Below, piece after piece: positions 41,479 through 50,928 of a stretch of DNA of 64,000 nt; within the stretch, counting starts at the first letter, position 1; each line of letters opens with the position of its first letter. The translations under genes and the position numbers were made by a program. Under the pieces are notes generated by a model, which saw only the letters and a list, made by a program, of their open reading frames with translations, was not told the origin of the DNA and made no database searches. Source of the stretch: JADFOI01 sp965218935 (GTDB lineage: Bacteria > Acidobacteriota > UBA6911 > RPQK01 > JADFOI01); NCBI GenBank assembly GCA_965218935.1, contig CBDCMH010000007.1, forward strand, positions 720,662 to 784,661. The letters run 5' to 3'.

Positions 41479-42273
41479 ATGCAACCGTATTTGGACCTCG
41501 TGGAGCATATTCTCCATAAGGGCCTGAAGAAAGAAGACCGCACCGGCACCGGAACCCTCAGCATCTTCGGCTATCAGATGCGCTTCAATTTGAGGGAAGG
41601 GTTTCCTTTGGTCACCACAAAAAAGCTTCACCTCCGCTCGGTAATTCACGAACTCCTGTGGTTTCTCTCAGGAAGCACCAACGTTCGTGATTTGAACAAG
41701 CATGGGGTCACGATCTGGGACGAGTGGGCTGACGAAGAGGGCAGTCTCGGTCCTGTTTATGGTTACCAATGGCGCTTTTGGCCGGCTTCCGGGGAAGACC
41801 CTATCGACCAGATTTCCAGGGTCATCGAGCAAATCCGGAACGATCCGGATTCTCGCCGTCACATTGTGAGTGCCTGGAACGTTGCCGACACCGACAAGAT
41901 GAAGCTTCCTCCCTGCCACACTCTTTTTCAGTTCTATGTCTCCAACGGCGCTCTTTCCTGCCAACTCTATCAACGCAGTGCCGACGTCTTTTTGGGGGTT
42001 CCTTTCAACATCGCTTCCTACGCCCTGCTGACCCTGATGGTGGCCCAGGTCTGTGGGCTGGAGCCGCATGAATTCGTTCATACTTTTGGCGATGTACACC
42101 TTTACTCAAACCACCTCGAGCAAGCCAGGCTTCAGCTCACGCGAGAGCCGCGCCCCCTTCCTCAAATGAGACTGAATCCGGAGGTCAGGTCCATTTTCGA
42201 ATTCGATTACGAGGACTTCAGTTTAGAGAATTACACTCCCCATCCCCACATTTCGGCTCCGGTTGCCGTATGA
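41479..42273 (+). CDS. thyA: Thymidylate synthase
   Basis: A 264-residue enzyme making dTMP from dUMP with methylene-tetrahydrofolate. The start MQPYLDLVEHILHKG, DRTGTGTLSIFG, the active-site block PPCHTLFQFYV (catalytic Cys146) with RSADVFLGVPFNIASYALL, and HLYSNHLEQA are all normal. The stop overlaps the folA start by 4 bp (ATGA), so dTMP synthesis and folate recycling are coupled. Confidence 0.97.
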   Translation: MQPYLDLVEHILHKGLKKEDRTGTGTLSIFGYQMRFNLREGFPLVTTKKLHLRSVIHELLWFLSGSTNVRDLNKHGVTIWDEWADEEGSLGPVYGYQWRFWPASGEDPIDQISRVIEQIRNDPDSRRHIVSAWNVADTDKMKLPPCHTLFQFYVSNGALSCQLYQRSADVFLGVPFNIASYALLTLMVAQVCGLEPHEFVHTFGDVHLYSNHLEQARLQLTREPRPLPQMRLNPEVRSIFEFDYEDFSLENYTPHPHISAPVAV

Positions 42274-42758
42274 GGCTCTCTATCATCGCCGCCATGTCTA
42301 CCAACCGGGTGATCGGGAGCAACAACGACCTACCCTGGAGGCTGCCGGCAGATTGGAAACACTTCAAGAACCTGACCATGGGGCACCACCTGATCATGGG
42401 GCGTAAGACCTTTGAGTCGATCGGCCAGCCCCTCCCCGGTCGAACCACCGTAGTGATCACTCATCAAACCGATTACGCCCCGACGGGAGTGCTGGTGGCC
42501 CACTCCTTGGAGCAGGCATTGGACATGGCTGCTGGAGACGATGAAGTATTTGTCGCCGGCGGAGCGCAGATTTACCAACAAGTGCTCCCTCGAGCAGACC
42601 GGCTGTATCTGACCTCCATCCATGAGGAATTTGAAGGAGATACGGATTTTCCCGAGTTTGAGGAATCCGACTGGGAGTTAATTTCCGAAGAAGGCCATGC
42701 GCCGGATGAAAAAAACCTTTATCCTTACACCTTTTTGATCTATGAGAGACATCGTTAG
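42270..42758 (+). CDS. folA: Dihydrofolate reductase
   Basis: A 162-residue enzyme regenerating tetrahydrofolate from the dihydrofolate made by ThyA. LSIIAAMSTNRVIGSNNDLPWRLPADW carries the Trp and catalytic Asp region, GHHLIMGRKTFESIGQPLPG and FVAGGAQIYQQVLP bind NADPH. Translationally coupled to thyA. Confidence 0.97.
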   Translation: MRLSIIAAMSTNRVIGSNNDLPWRLPADWKHFKNLTMGHHLIMGRKTFESIGQPLPGRTTVVITHQTDYAPTGVLVAHSLEQALDMAAGDDEVFVAGGAQIYQQVLPRADRLYLTSIHEEFEGDTDFPEFEESDWELISEEGHAPDEKNLYPYTFLIYERHR

Positions 42759-42782
42759 CACAATGCACGACCAAACAAACGC

Positions 42783-43310
42783 ATGCGCGATTATACGACA
42801 CTGATACTGGGCGGGGTGGTTTTGCTGTTGACCGGGGCGGCCTGGCTACGCGGTGGATCGGAATTGGCTCTGGCCGGGGTCGTGGGTGGGATGAAAACGC
42901 TTCTCCTGGTCGTTCCCTTACTACTGTGTGCTTTCCTCATCGCAGGTTTGATTCAGGTCCTCTTGACCCAGGAAAAGGTCACCTATTGGCTGGGAGAACG
43001 ATCGGGCTGGCGGGGTATTTTCCTGGCCTGCATCAGCGGAGCGCTGATTCCTGGCGGACCCTACGTTTATTATCCCATCGCGGCCGCGCTGCTGAGGGCC
43101 GGCGCCAGCCTGGGGGTCCTGGTGGCCTTTGTCTCAGCCAAGAACGTGTGGCCGGTGGTGCGCTTACCGCTGGAGTTCGCCCTGCTGGGCCCACGCCTGA
43201 CCGTGGCCCGACTCCTCACCACGTTTCTGGTACCTCCGCTGTTGGGTTTCCTCTCCCAGGCACTGGCTGGGCGCCAGGTAGAAGCCATCCGAGAGAACAT
43301 CAAATTATGA
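42783..43310 (+). CDS. Half-size YraQ/DUF318-like permease, subunit 1
   Basis: A 175-residue protein with about four to five helices. The block ERSGWRGIFLACISGALIPGGPYVYYP is the family core (SGxxxPxGPY type), followed by VAFVSAKNVWPVVRLPLEF. Full-size members (about 300 residues) have two such repeats; here each repeat is a separate gene. It starts soon after folA and overlaps the next gene by 4 bp. Confidence 0.7.
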   Translation: MRDYTTLILGGVVLLLTGAAWLRGGSELALAGVVGGMKTLLLVVPLLLCAFLIAGLIQVLLTQEKVTYWLGERSGWRGIFLACISGALIPGGPYVYYPIAAALLRAGASLGVLVAFVSAKNVWPVVRLPLEFALLGPRLTVARLLTTFLVPPLLGFLSQALAGRQVEAIRENIKL

Positions 43311-43801
43311 AGCTAGCAACTTTTACGCTTCTCATCCCGGCAGTGATCCTTTTCATTTACGCCTGGCGTCGCGGCGATGGCAGCCACCGCCGCGGTCTCG
43401 CGCGAGGGGGGCACACCCTACTCGGTATCCTGCCTCTGCTGCTTCTGGCATTCATCACCATCGGTTATGTCAGCGTCCTTCTTCCCCAGGAGGGGCTACA
43501 GAACTTGATGGGATCTGATTCCGGGTGGAGAGGGTTGTTGCGGGCCCAGGGAATGGGAATGTTAATGCCCGGAGGTCCCTATGTCGTTCTTCCCCTCATC
43601 AGCACCCTTTACGAACTGGGTGCCGGACTGGGAGCAACGGTCGCAATGGTGACCAGTTGGTCTTCCTTGAGCCTCTTGAATGCCCTTTTTGAAGCTCGCT
43701 TTATCAGCTGGCGCTTTACTCTCATTCGTTGGACGCTGCTGTTACCCTTTCCGCTGTTGGCGGGCCTGCTCGCTGAGGCCTTGTTCGGCGGAACATCCTG
43801 A
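43307..43801 (+). CDS. Half-size YraQ/DUF318-like permease, subunit 2
   Basis: A 164-residue partner of the preceding protein, starting in its stop codon (ATGA). The core SGWRGLLRAQGMGMLMPGGPYV matches that of subunit 1 (GWRG...PGGPYV), supporting a heterodimer that reforms the usual two-repeat permease. Helices: FTLLIPAVILFIYAW, GILPLLLLAFITIGYVS, and others. Substrate unknown. Confidence 0.7.
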   Translation: MKLATFTLLIPAVILFIYAWRRGDGSHRRGLARGGHTLLGILPLLLLAFITIGYVSVLLPQEGLQNLMGSDSGWRGLLRAQGMGMLMPGGPYVVLPLISTLYELGAGLGATVAMVTSWSSLSLLNALFEARFISWRFTLIRWTLLLPFPLLAGLLAEALFGGTS

Positions 43802-43908
43802 GTCCCGACCTCGTGAATCTCGCTTTTTGCACATGAACCAGCAGTTTCCTATATCCTAGATTTGTGACCGCATCCTGCAGTCTAAAATCAAGTTAAGGGG
43901 GATAGCTT

Positions 43909-44499
43909 ATGACATCGGCACTCATTTTTCTGGTCGTGGCGGTAGCCTTCATCGCCTGGGTGGCCAGCATGTACAACCGGTTAGTGGGCCTTCGCAATCG
44001 TTTCAAGAACGCATTTGCCCAGATCGATGTCCAACTCAAACGGCGCTACGACTTAATTCCCAATCTGGTCGAGACCGCCAAGGGTTATATGAAACACGAG
44101 AGGGAGACCCTGGAGGCGGTGGTGAATGCGCGCAATCAAGCAGCGGCGGCCAGTGAGCAAGCCGCCCAGAGCCCTGGAGATCCCAATTCCATGCAGGGGC
44201 TGATGGGTGCAGAGTCGGCTCTGACCGGCGCCCTCGGACGCATGTTTGCCCTGATGGAGTCTTACCCGGACTTAAAGGCCAATCAAAATATGGCCCAACT
44301 CATGGAAGAGCTCACCACAACCGAGAACAAGATCGCTTTCGCACGACAGGCATACAACGATTCGGTCATGGTCTATAACACGCAGTGTTCCGTGTTTCCC
44401 AGCGTCATTATTGCCAATTCCATGGGCTTCAATCAGGCAGAGCTCTTTGAAATCGAAGCTCCCGCGGAACGAGAGGCACCCAAGGTCTCCTTCTCGTAA
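43909..44499 (+). CDS. LemA family protein
   Basis: A 196-residue protein with one N-terminal helix (ALIFLVVAVAFIAWVASMY) and the LemA helical domain: NRLVGLRNRFKNAFAQIDVQ, KRRYDLIPNLVETAKGYM and ENKIAFARQAYNDSVMVYNT. AAGGGGGATAG-type ribosome site lies upstream. LemA genes usually pair with an M48 protease or a TPM protein, as here with the next gene (44 bp apart). Confidence 0.92.
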   Translation: MTSALIFLVVAVAFIAWVASMYNRLVGLRNRFKNAFAQIDVQLKRRYDLIPNLVETAKGYMKHERETLEAVVNARNQAAAASEQAAQSPGDPNSMQGLMGAESALTGALGRMFALMESYPDLKANQNMAQLMEELTTTENKIAFARQAYNDSVMVYNTQCSVFPSVIIANSMGFNQAELFEIEAPAEREAPKVSFS

Positions 44500-44543
44500 T
44501 TCGTCGGATCCCACTTCACTTCTCTGTAGAGCTCTGAGGAGAT

Positions 44544-46625
44544 ATGGCGCTACCGGCAACCCATACGATGGATTTCTTTGAGCGTCAGGACCAGGCCCGC
44601 CGGAGCACCCGGCGCTTGATCGCCTATTTCATGCTGGCGGTGGTCCTGATCGTCGCCTCCATCTACATCGCCGTGATCGCCATCGTTTACGCTTTCAGCG
44701 TCAACAGGGTCTTGGAGCGTCCTTTTCAATGGTGGGACCCGGATATGTTGCTGTGGGTTACGGGGGCAACCGTGAGTGTGGTGGTGATCGGAAGCCTTTA
44801 CAAGATCTTCGCCCTTTCACAAGGTGGAGAGGTGGTGGCCCGGTGGCTGGGAGGTCGACTTATTGATTCGGACACTCCCAAACCTCAGGAACGACGTCTT
44901 CTCAATGTGGTGGAAGAAATGGCCATCGCTTCGGGAATATCCGTCCCCTCTGTTTTTCTTCTGGAAGAGGAAAAGAGTATTAACGCCTTCGCCGCCGGTT
45001 TCACCCCGGCGGACGCCGTCATTGGGGTGACCAGCGGAACCCTGCAGATTCTGTCGCGCGACGAACTGCAGGGAGTGATTGCCCATGAGTTCTCTCACAT
45101 CCTCAACGGGGACATGCGCCTGAACATCCGGTTGATCGGCGTCCTGAACGGTATCCTGATGATTGCCATGATTGGATATGGGATTCTGAGGGGTACCCGA
45201 ACTTCAAGCAGTAAAAAGAATGGGGGTGCTGCCGTTCTGCTGTTCGGAGCAGCGCTTCTTATCATTGGCTACGTGGGTGTGTTTTTCGGCAAGCTCATCA
45301 AAAGCGCCGTGTCCCGGCAGCGAGAATTCCTCGCCGACGCCTCGGCCGTCCAGTTCACGCGCAACCCCGACGGCATAGCCGGCGCACTCAAAAAGATTGG
45401 CGGGCTGGCTCACGGCTCACGCATCGCTAACTCAAAGGCTGAAGAAGCGAGCCACTTGTTTTTCTCGAATGGAATGCATGGAAAAGCATCTCCCTTCCTT
45501 TCCATGAGAAATCGCACACCTCCCGTCCTCACCCAAAGTGCTTTCAGCTTCATGGCCACCCATCCCCCGCTGGAGACGCGCATCAAGCGCATCGACCCCT
45601 CTTTTGACGGAAGGTTTCTATCGGTTCATTTTCCTTCCAAGGAGGCAATGGAAACCGGCGACAAGAAGGGGCTGGCCGCTTCCGCCGCCGCCAAACCAGC
45701 TGCATCCCCTCCGTCCGGGGGCGCTCCAGCCATCCCCATCATTCCGGTGGTTCCAGCACAGATGACCCAGCTCTTCGGAAAACTGACGGAGGCCCATGTG
45801 GCCTATGCCGCCCTTCTCCTGTCGGGGCTGCCTACGCGGTTAACCGCTCGGGTTCATGAGCCGGCCTCGGCCCGGATCATCATTTTCGCCCTACTCCTGA
45901 GCCACGACTCGGATGCCCGCCGGACCCAGTTTCAACTGCTCAATGAATCGAAGGATCCACTGGTGTCTTCTGAAGCAACCCTGGAGGGCTCGACCCTGAT
46001 TGACCGCTGCCCGCCCGAAGCACGCCTTCCCCTGGTCGACCTTGCCTTGCCGGCCCTGCGTACTCTATCTCCTTCCCAGTATAGGGAGTTTACCGAACTG
46101 GTCGAAGGCCTGGTGAAGGCAGACCAGAAGATCAACCTGTTCGAGTACACCCTGCAACATATCTTGCGCCGTCATCTCGATCCCCACTTCAACGAGACCG
46201 CGCCTCCAGCCACCAAATATGAGTCCCTGGCACCTCTGACCCAAGAAATCTCCCTGTTGCTGTCCAGCCTGGCCCGTGCCGGACAGGACAGCGAGCAAGA
46301 GGCACAGCAAGCCTTTATCCAGAGTGTGAAAGAATTAAGCAGGAGTCGCTTGAAACTCTCCTGGCTCGCGCAGGAGGACGGCTTCGAAGCACTGAGCCTT
46401 GCCCTGGACCGTCTCAATCGAGTCAGCCCTTTGCTCAAGCGACGGCTCCTGCGAGCCTGCGGCGTCTGCGTGAGTCATGATCATCAGGTCACACTGCGGG
46501 AAGGGGAGCTACTGCGGGCCATTGCCGATGCTCTCGATTGTCCGATGCCACCCTTTCTGGCGGGACAAACACTCCGCTTCGCAGAAATCCCAAATTCAAA
46601 ATCCCAGACAAAATTAAAAACCTGA
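44544..46625 (+). CDS. M48-family membrane metalloprotease with long C-terminal domain
   Basis: A 693-residue HtpX-like protein. Two helices at about 20-45 and 65-90 precede the catalytic zone VIAHEFSHILNGDMRLNIR (HExxH), with two more helices and SRQREFLADASAVQFTRNPDG giving the third zinc ligand. Residues about 390-690 are a largely helical extension absent from HtpX and of unknown role. ATG at 44568 is an alternative start. It is coupled to LemA and likely degrades damaged membrane proteins. Confidence 0.9.
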   Translation: MALPATHTMDFFERQDQARRSTRRLIAYFMLAVVLIVASIYIAVIAIVYAFSVNRVLERPFQWWDPDMLLWVTGATVSVVVIGSLYKIFALSQGGEVVARWLGGRLIDSDTPKPQERRLLNVVEEMAIASGISVPSVFLLEEEKSINAFAAGFTPADAVIGVTSGTLQILSRDELQGVIAHEFSHILNGDMRLNIRLIGVLNGILMIAMIGYGILRGTRTSSSKKNGGAAVLLFGAALLIIGYVGVFFGKLIKSAVSRQREFLADASAVQFTRNPDGIAGALKKIGGLAHGSRIANSKAEEASHLFFSNGMHGKASPFLSMRNRTPPVLTQSAFSFMATHPPLETRIKRIDPSFDGRFLSVHFPSKEAMETGDKKGLAASAAAKPAASPPSGGAPAIPIIPVVPAQMTQLFGKLTEAHVAYAALLLSGLPTRLTARVHEPASARIIIFALLLSHDSDARRTQFQLLNESKDPLVSSEATLEGSTLIDRCPPEARLPLVDLALPALRTLSPSQYREFTELVEGLVKADQKINLFEYTLQHILRRHLDPHFNETAPPATKYESLAPLTQEISLLLSSLARAGQDSEQEAQQAFIQSVKELSRSRLKLSWLAQEDGFEALSLALDRLNRVSPLLKRRLLRACGVCVSHDHQVTLREGELLRAIADALDCPMPPFLAGQTLRFAEIPNSKSQTKLKT

Positions 46626-46729
46626 AACCACAGGATTTCAGCCAGGACTAATTAAACAGCTGAGCGGTTTTGGAATTTGGGATTTGGAATTTGTTTGGCA
46701 TTTAGGATTTAGGAAAAGGATCACCTCTG

Positions 46730-46815
46730 GAGCCCTGAAAGGGCGGCAGGAAATAGCCCAGGGCTTTAGCCCTGGGTAGGATTTAGCGACGGCAGAGAGC
46801 CCTGTAAGGGCGGCA
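46730..46815. repeat. Composite repeat with GAGCCCTGAAAGGGCGGCA and CCCAGGG-CTTTAG-CCCTGGG hairpin
   Basis: The 327-bp gap 46626-46952 has no supported gene. It holds TTTGGAATTTGGGATTTGGAA-type short tandem units near 46665-46715 and then two copies of GAGCCCTGWAAGGGCGGCA (46730-46748, 46797-46815) around a perfect 7-bp hairpin (46757-46776). Each unit can also fold on its own (CCCTGAAAGGG). It looks like a dispersed REP-like element. Confidence 0.75.
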
Positions 46816-46952
46816 CCACTAGAGCATATTTAGACAGTTTTAATAGCTGTTTACATGTTCTATCCTAAGAAATTACATCCATCAATTCAAATACCTTTTC
46901 CCGCCCCATGTTATACTGCCCAGGTTCATACCAACGCATCCAGAGTGTGACC

Positions 46953-47216
46953 ATGAGTGCGGTTCAAATTGATTTTTATACCAAGTCCGATTGTCACCTG
47001 TGTCACGAAGCCCTGGACGTCCTGAAAAAGCTGCAAAAAGAGCTGGACTTTGAGATCCGAAGTGTCAATATCTCTGAATCATCCGAGTTCATGACACGGT
47101 ACCAATACAGTATCCCAGTCGCCACTTTGAACGGGCAAACCATCCTCAAACACCGAGCCGACGAAAAAATGCTGCGCCGCATTCTCAGTCGTCAGATGGC
47201 ACAGGGGGGATCATGA
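46953..47216 (+). CDS. Glutaredoxin-like (DUF836-type) thiol protein
   Basis: An 87-residue thioredoxin-fold protein from MSAVQIDFYTKSDCHLCHEA, with the CHLC redox pair and a cis-Pro region (SIPVATLNGQTILKHRADE). A longer frame upstream is not supported. Its stop overlaps the ABC substrate-binding protein gene by 4 bp. Confidence 0.85.
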   Translation: MSAVQIDFYTKSDCHLCHEALDVLKKLQKELDFEIRSVNISESSEFMTRYQYSIPVATLNGQTILKHRADEKMLRRILSRQMAQGGS

Positions 47217-49003
47217 AACTCACTATGAAGAAATTCACTCTTGCCGCCGCCCTCTTTTTACTCTCTGGCTGCGGTACCCCCCAGCCTGGCGAACCCACGG
47301 CCGTCAAGAACCCCGATACTTATACTTATGTGACGATTGCCGATGCCGACAGCCTGGATCCTGCCTGGTCCTATGACACGGCCAGCCATGTGGTAATTCT
47401 CAATATCTATGATCCTCTACTTAAATACAAAGGCTCCAGTACTGAAGAACTGGAGCCGGTGATCGCCACCCAGGTCCCCAGTCAGAGCAACGGCTTGATC
47501 TCCCCGGATGGCTTGACCTACACCTTCCCCATCCGCCAGGGTGTGAGATTCCACGACGGCACCTCTTTGACCCCTGAAGACGTGAAATATTCCCTCTTGC
47601 GTTTTCTGCTTCAGGATCGAGCCGGCGGCCCTTCTTCCCTGCTCCTGGAACCGATCGTAGGATATCCCTCGACTCGTGATGCAACCGGAAAAGCTATGGA
47701 AAAAGCCTTTCTGGATGCGGATGAGAGAATCCAGGTCCAGGGAGATAACATCGTCCTCCAGATTCCCAAACCCTACTCCCCCCTTTTGACCATTCTGGCA
47801 ACCTGGGCACCGGCGATCTCCAAACAATGGGCCATCGAAAATGGGGACTGGGACGGCACGCAGGCTACTTGGAAAGAGTTCAATAGTCCCCAGAAAGAAT
47901 CCTCCTACTTCTTTGAGCACGTCAACGGCACCGGGTCTTTCCGGTTGGAGAGGTGGGACAAGAAGAACAGGGAAATCATTTTGGCCCGCAACGAAAGCTA
48001 CTGGAAGGGACCCGCGAAATTGAGACGAGTGATCATCAGAACGGTCACCGAATTCGCCACGCGAAGGCTCATGCTGAGTGCGGGTGACGCTGACACGGTC
48101 GAAGTGGAACGCTCCCAGCTATCCCAGGTGCAGGGCCTTCCCGGCGTGGAAATCATCGACGATCTGCCCACCATAGAGATGAACCCGGTCGTCTATTTTA
48201 CCTTTGACATCAACCCTGTAGGGAATCCCAATGTCGGTTCTGGGAAATTGGATGGGGACGGCATCCCACCCGAGTTTTTCTCCGATGTAGAGGTGAGGAA
48301 GGCTTTTGCCTATGCAATGGATTACGAAGTCTACATCCGGGATGTTTACCAAGGTAAGGGCACCCAGGCCACCGGCTGCATCCCCAAGAGCTTGCCCGGC
48401 CACGATCCCAATGCTCCTCGATATACCCATGACCTGAAAAAAGCTGAAGAGCATTTCAAAAAGGCCTGGAGAGGAGAGGTCTGGGAGAAGGGCTTCCGCT
48501 TCACGCTCACTTACAACGAGGGAAACATCACCCGACAAACCCTGTGCCAGATCATAAAGGTCAATGTCGAAGGACTGAATCCCAAATTCAAGGTCGACAT
48601 CCGGCCGGTGCAGTGGTCCACCTTCTTGGACGCTTCCGACAAAAAGATGCTCCCCATGTTCACTTTGGGTTGGCAAGCGGATTTTCCCGATGCCCACAAC
48701 TTCGTCTTTCCCATGCTCCACTCACAAGGAAATTACCCCAATCAGCAGGGCTACAAGAATTCGGAAATCGACCAGCTTATCGAGCAGGCGATTTCGGAAA
48801 CAGACCTGGAGAAAAGGAAAGAACTTTACTCTGAAATTCTCGCCTTGGCCTATGAGGACGTCCCCCACCTGGTGTTGATCGACAAACTGAATCCACGCGT
48901 CCAGAGAACGTGGGTCAAGGGGTGGTATCACAACCCTACGTTTCCCTCCTCTCCCGACGCCAGTGAGTTCTATCCCATCTACAAGGAAGCCACCGGAATG
49001 TAG
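47213..49003 (+). CDS. Peptide-type ABC transporter substrate-binding lipoprotein (SBP_bac_5)
   Basis: A 596-residue exported lipoprotein: signal LAAALFLLSGCGTPQ with lipobox Cys, then the family-5 fold (SLDPAWSYDTASHVVILNIYDPLL, VRFHDGTSLTPEDVKYSL, NGTGSFRLERWDKKNREI, MLHSQGNYPNQQGYKNSEID). Binds peptides or nickel-like ligands in other members. The operon has two permeases and no ATPase. Confidence 0.93.
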   Translation: MKLTMKKFTLAAALFLLSGCGTPQPGEPTAVKNPDTYTYVTIADADSLDPAWSYDTASHVVILNIYDPLLKYKGSSTEELEPVIATQVPSQSNGLISPDGLTYTFPIRQGVRFHDGTSLTPEDVKYSLLRFLLQDRAGGPSSLLLEPIVGYPSTRDATGKAMEKAFLDADERIQVQGDNIVLQIPKPYSPLLTILATWAPAISKQWAIENGDWDGTQATWKEFNSPQKESSYFFEHVNGTGSFRLERWDKKNREIILARNESYWKGPAKLRRVIIRTVTEFATRRLMLSAGDADTVEVERSQLSQVQGLPGVEIIDDLPTIEMNPVVYFTFDINPVGNPNVGSGKLDGDGIPPEFFSDVEVRKAFAYAMDYEVYIRDVYQGKGTQATGCIPKSLPGHDPNAPRYTHDLKKAEEHFKKAWRGEVWEKGFRFTLTYNEGNITRQTLCQIIKVNVEGLNPKFKVDIRPVQWSTFLDASDKKMLPMFTLGWQADFPDAHNFVFPMLHSQGNYPNQQGYKNSEIDQLIEQAISETDLEKRKELYSEILALAYEDVPHLVLIDKLNPRVQRTWVKGWYHNPTFPSSPDASEFYPIYKEATGM

Positions 49004-49008
49004 CGACC

Positions 49009-50034
49009 ATGGCCTCGTACCTGATTCGAAGACTGGCCATGCTCCCCTTTGTGGCTTTGGGGGTGACGCTCCTTCTCTTTGCTCTTTTACAATGGCTCTC
49101 CCCGGAGATGAGGGCCTCCCTATACATAAGGGATCCACGACAACTGGCCGACTTGGAGGCCATCATCGAGCTCCACAATTTGAGGGATTCTTTTCCGCTT
49201 CAGTATTGGGGCTGGCTCAAACAGGTCTTAGTCGGAGATCTGGGCTACTCCGAGACAGCAAGAATGCCTGTGGCGGAGGCCATCAGGGCTTTCTTCCCGG
49301 CCACTTTCGAACTGGCCCTGACCGCCTTTTTCCCCATTCTCCTGGTGGGAATCTGGCTGGGAACCCAAGCCGCCGTTTATCAGGATCGGCCCCTGGATCA
49401 CTTCTCACGCTTTATGTCCATCACCGGGTATTCCCTTCCCTCCTTCGTGCTGGGCCTTCTCCTGCTCATGATCTTTTACGGGAGATTCAATATTCTTCCG
49501 CCCGGCCGCTTTTCCCTGGAGGCGGATCTGTTCATTCACTCCGCTAGTTTCAATCAGTTCACGGGTTTTCTTCTGCTCGACTCCCTTTTAAACGGCAAGC
49601 CCTGGATTTTCTGGGACACCCTGAAACATCTGATCCTGCCGGCTACCACGCTCTGCTACAACAGCGTCGCCCTGCTCATCCGCATCACCCGCTCCTCCAT
49701 GCTGGAGGAAATCCACAAGGACTATGTGCGTACGGCCCGCGCCAAGGGAGTGGAGGAATCTGACGTCATCAACAAACACGCGCGCAAAAATGCCCTGATC
49801 CCCGTGATCACCTCATCCAGCCTGCTCCTGGTAGGACTTTTGGGGGGTGTGGTGATCACGGAAACCATCTTCAACTATCCGGGAATCGGGCGGTGGGGGG
49901 TCAACGCGGCCCAGCAGTTGGATATTGCCGGCATCATGGGCTTTGCCCTGGTATCGGCCACGCTGTTCGTGCTGGGCAACCTGGCGGCCGATCTTCTCTA
50001 TGCCTTCGTGGATCCCAGAATCAGGTTGAAGTAA
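49009..50034 (+). CDS. ABC transporter permease, DppB/OppB type
   Basis: A 341-residue inner-membrane subunit: N-terminal IRRLAMLPFVALGVTLLLF, the cytosolic EAA loop in YVRTARAKGVEESDVINKHARKN and the C-terminal GVVITETIFNYPGIGRWG. It follows the binding protein after 5 bp. Its stop overlaps the next start by one base. Confidence 0.94.
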   Translation: MASYLIRRLAMLPFVALGVTLLLFALLQWLSPEMRASLYIRDPRQLADLEAIIELHNLRDSFPLQYWGWLKQVLVGDLGYSETARMPVAEAIRAFFPATFELALTAFFPILLVGIWLGTQAAVYQDRPLDHFSRFMSITGYSLPSFVLGLLLLMIFYGRFNILPPGRFSLEADLFIHSASFNQFTGFLLLDSLLNGKPWIFWDTLKHLILPATTLCYNSVALLIRITRSSMLEEIHKDYVRTARAKGVEESDVINKHARKNALIPVITSSSLLLVGLLGGVVITETIFNYPGIGRWGVNAAQQLDIAGIMGFALVSATLFVLGNLAADLLYAFVDPRIRLK

Positions 50035-50897
50035 TGCTTAAAAGGCTCCGGAAAAAACCGCTTTCTCTGATTGGTCTGGGACTGATTGTCTTCTTCGCGC
50101 TGGTGGCCCTTCTGGCCCCGCTGCTGGCTCCCATGGCCCCCAACGCCCGCGATCCCTATCTCATTCCTCAGGATGGCTATACTTCCGATCCCAGAGGCCC
50201 CAGCGCCGAGCACTGGTTCGGAACCACGGAACAGCAGTACGACCTCTACTACGGCATCATTTGGGGAACCCGGACCGCCTTCAAGATTGGACTCACGATC
50301 ATTTCCATGGCCCTTCTGGTGGGCATCACTTTGGGGTCGCTGGCCGGTTACTACGGCGGCTGGCTGGATGAAGTTCTGATGCGTTTTACCGATGTTATTC
50401 TGGCCTTCCCCGCCATTGTTCTGGCAGTGGTGATCGTGGCCGTGCTGGGCCCCAGCCTCTCCATGGTGGTCCTGGCCATTGCCCTGGTGGTGTGGCCTTC
50501 CTACGCGCGCCTTCTGCGCGCCGACGTGCTTTCGGTCAAGGAAAGGGAGTTCGTCATGGCCAGCAGGGCGCTGGGAGCAACCGACTTTTGGATCCTGACT
50601 CGCCGTGTGATCCCAAATGCCATTTATCCGGTGTTAGTGGTGGCTTCATTGGATATCGGCTCGGTGGTGATCACAGCGGCCGCCTTGAGCTTTCTGGGCC
50701 TGGGAGCTCCGGTGGGCTACGCTGATTGGGGACAGCTGATCTCCCTTTCCCGCAACTGGATCCTGGGAACGCCTCAGAATCCTCTCCAGTTCTGGTATAC
50801 CGCTGTCATACCCGGGGGTGCCATCTTCCTATTCGTCTTGGGTTGGAATCTCCTGGGCGATGCCTTCCGCGACATCCTCGACCCCCGCCAAAAGTGA
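50034..50897 (+). CDS. ABC transporter permease, DppC/OppC type
   Basis: A 287-residue partner from MLKRLRKKPLSLIGLGLIVF; an upstream extension is rejected because it overlaps DppB. The EAA loop is in LLRADVLSVKEREFVMASRALGA and AALSFLGLGAPVGYADWGQL is the family end. No DppD/DppF-type ATPases follow, so the importer must use ATPases from elsewhere. Confidence 0.94.
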   Translation: MLKRLRKKPLSLIGLGLIVFFALVALLAPLLAPMAPNARDPYLIPQDGYTSDPRGPSAEHWFGTTEQQYDLYYGIIWGTRTAFKIGLTIISMALLVGITLGSLAGYYGGWLDEVLMRFTDVILAFPAIVLAVVIVAVLGPSLSMVVLAIALVVWPSYARLLRADVLSVKEREFVMASRALGATDFWILTRRVIPNAIYPVLVVASLDIGSVVITAAALSFLGLGAPVGYADWGQLISLSRNWILGTPQNPLQFWYTAVIPGGAIFLFVLGWNLLGDAFRDILDPRQK

Positions 50898-50928
50898 GTC
50901 ATTTCCGACAGAAGACCCGGTTCACCCA

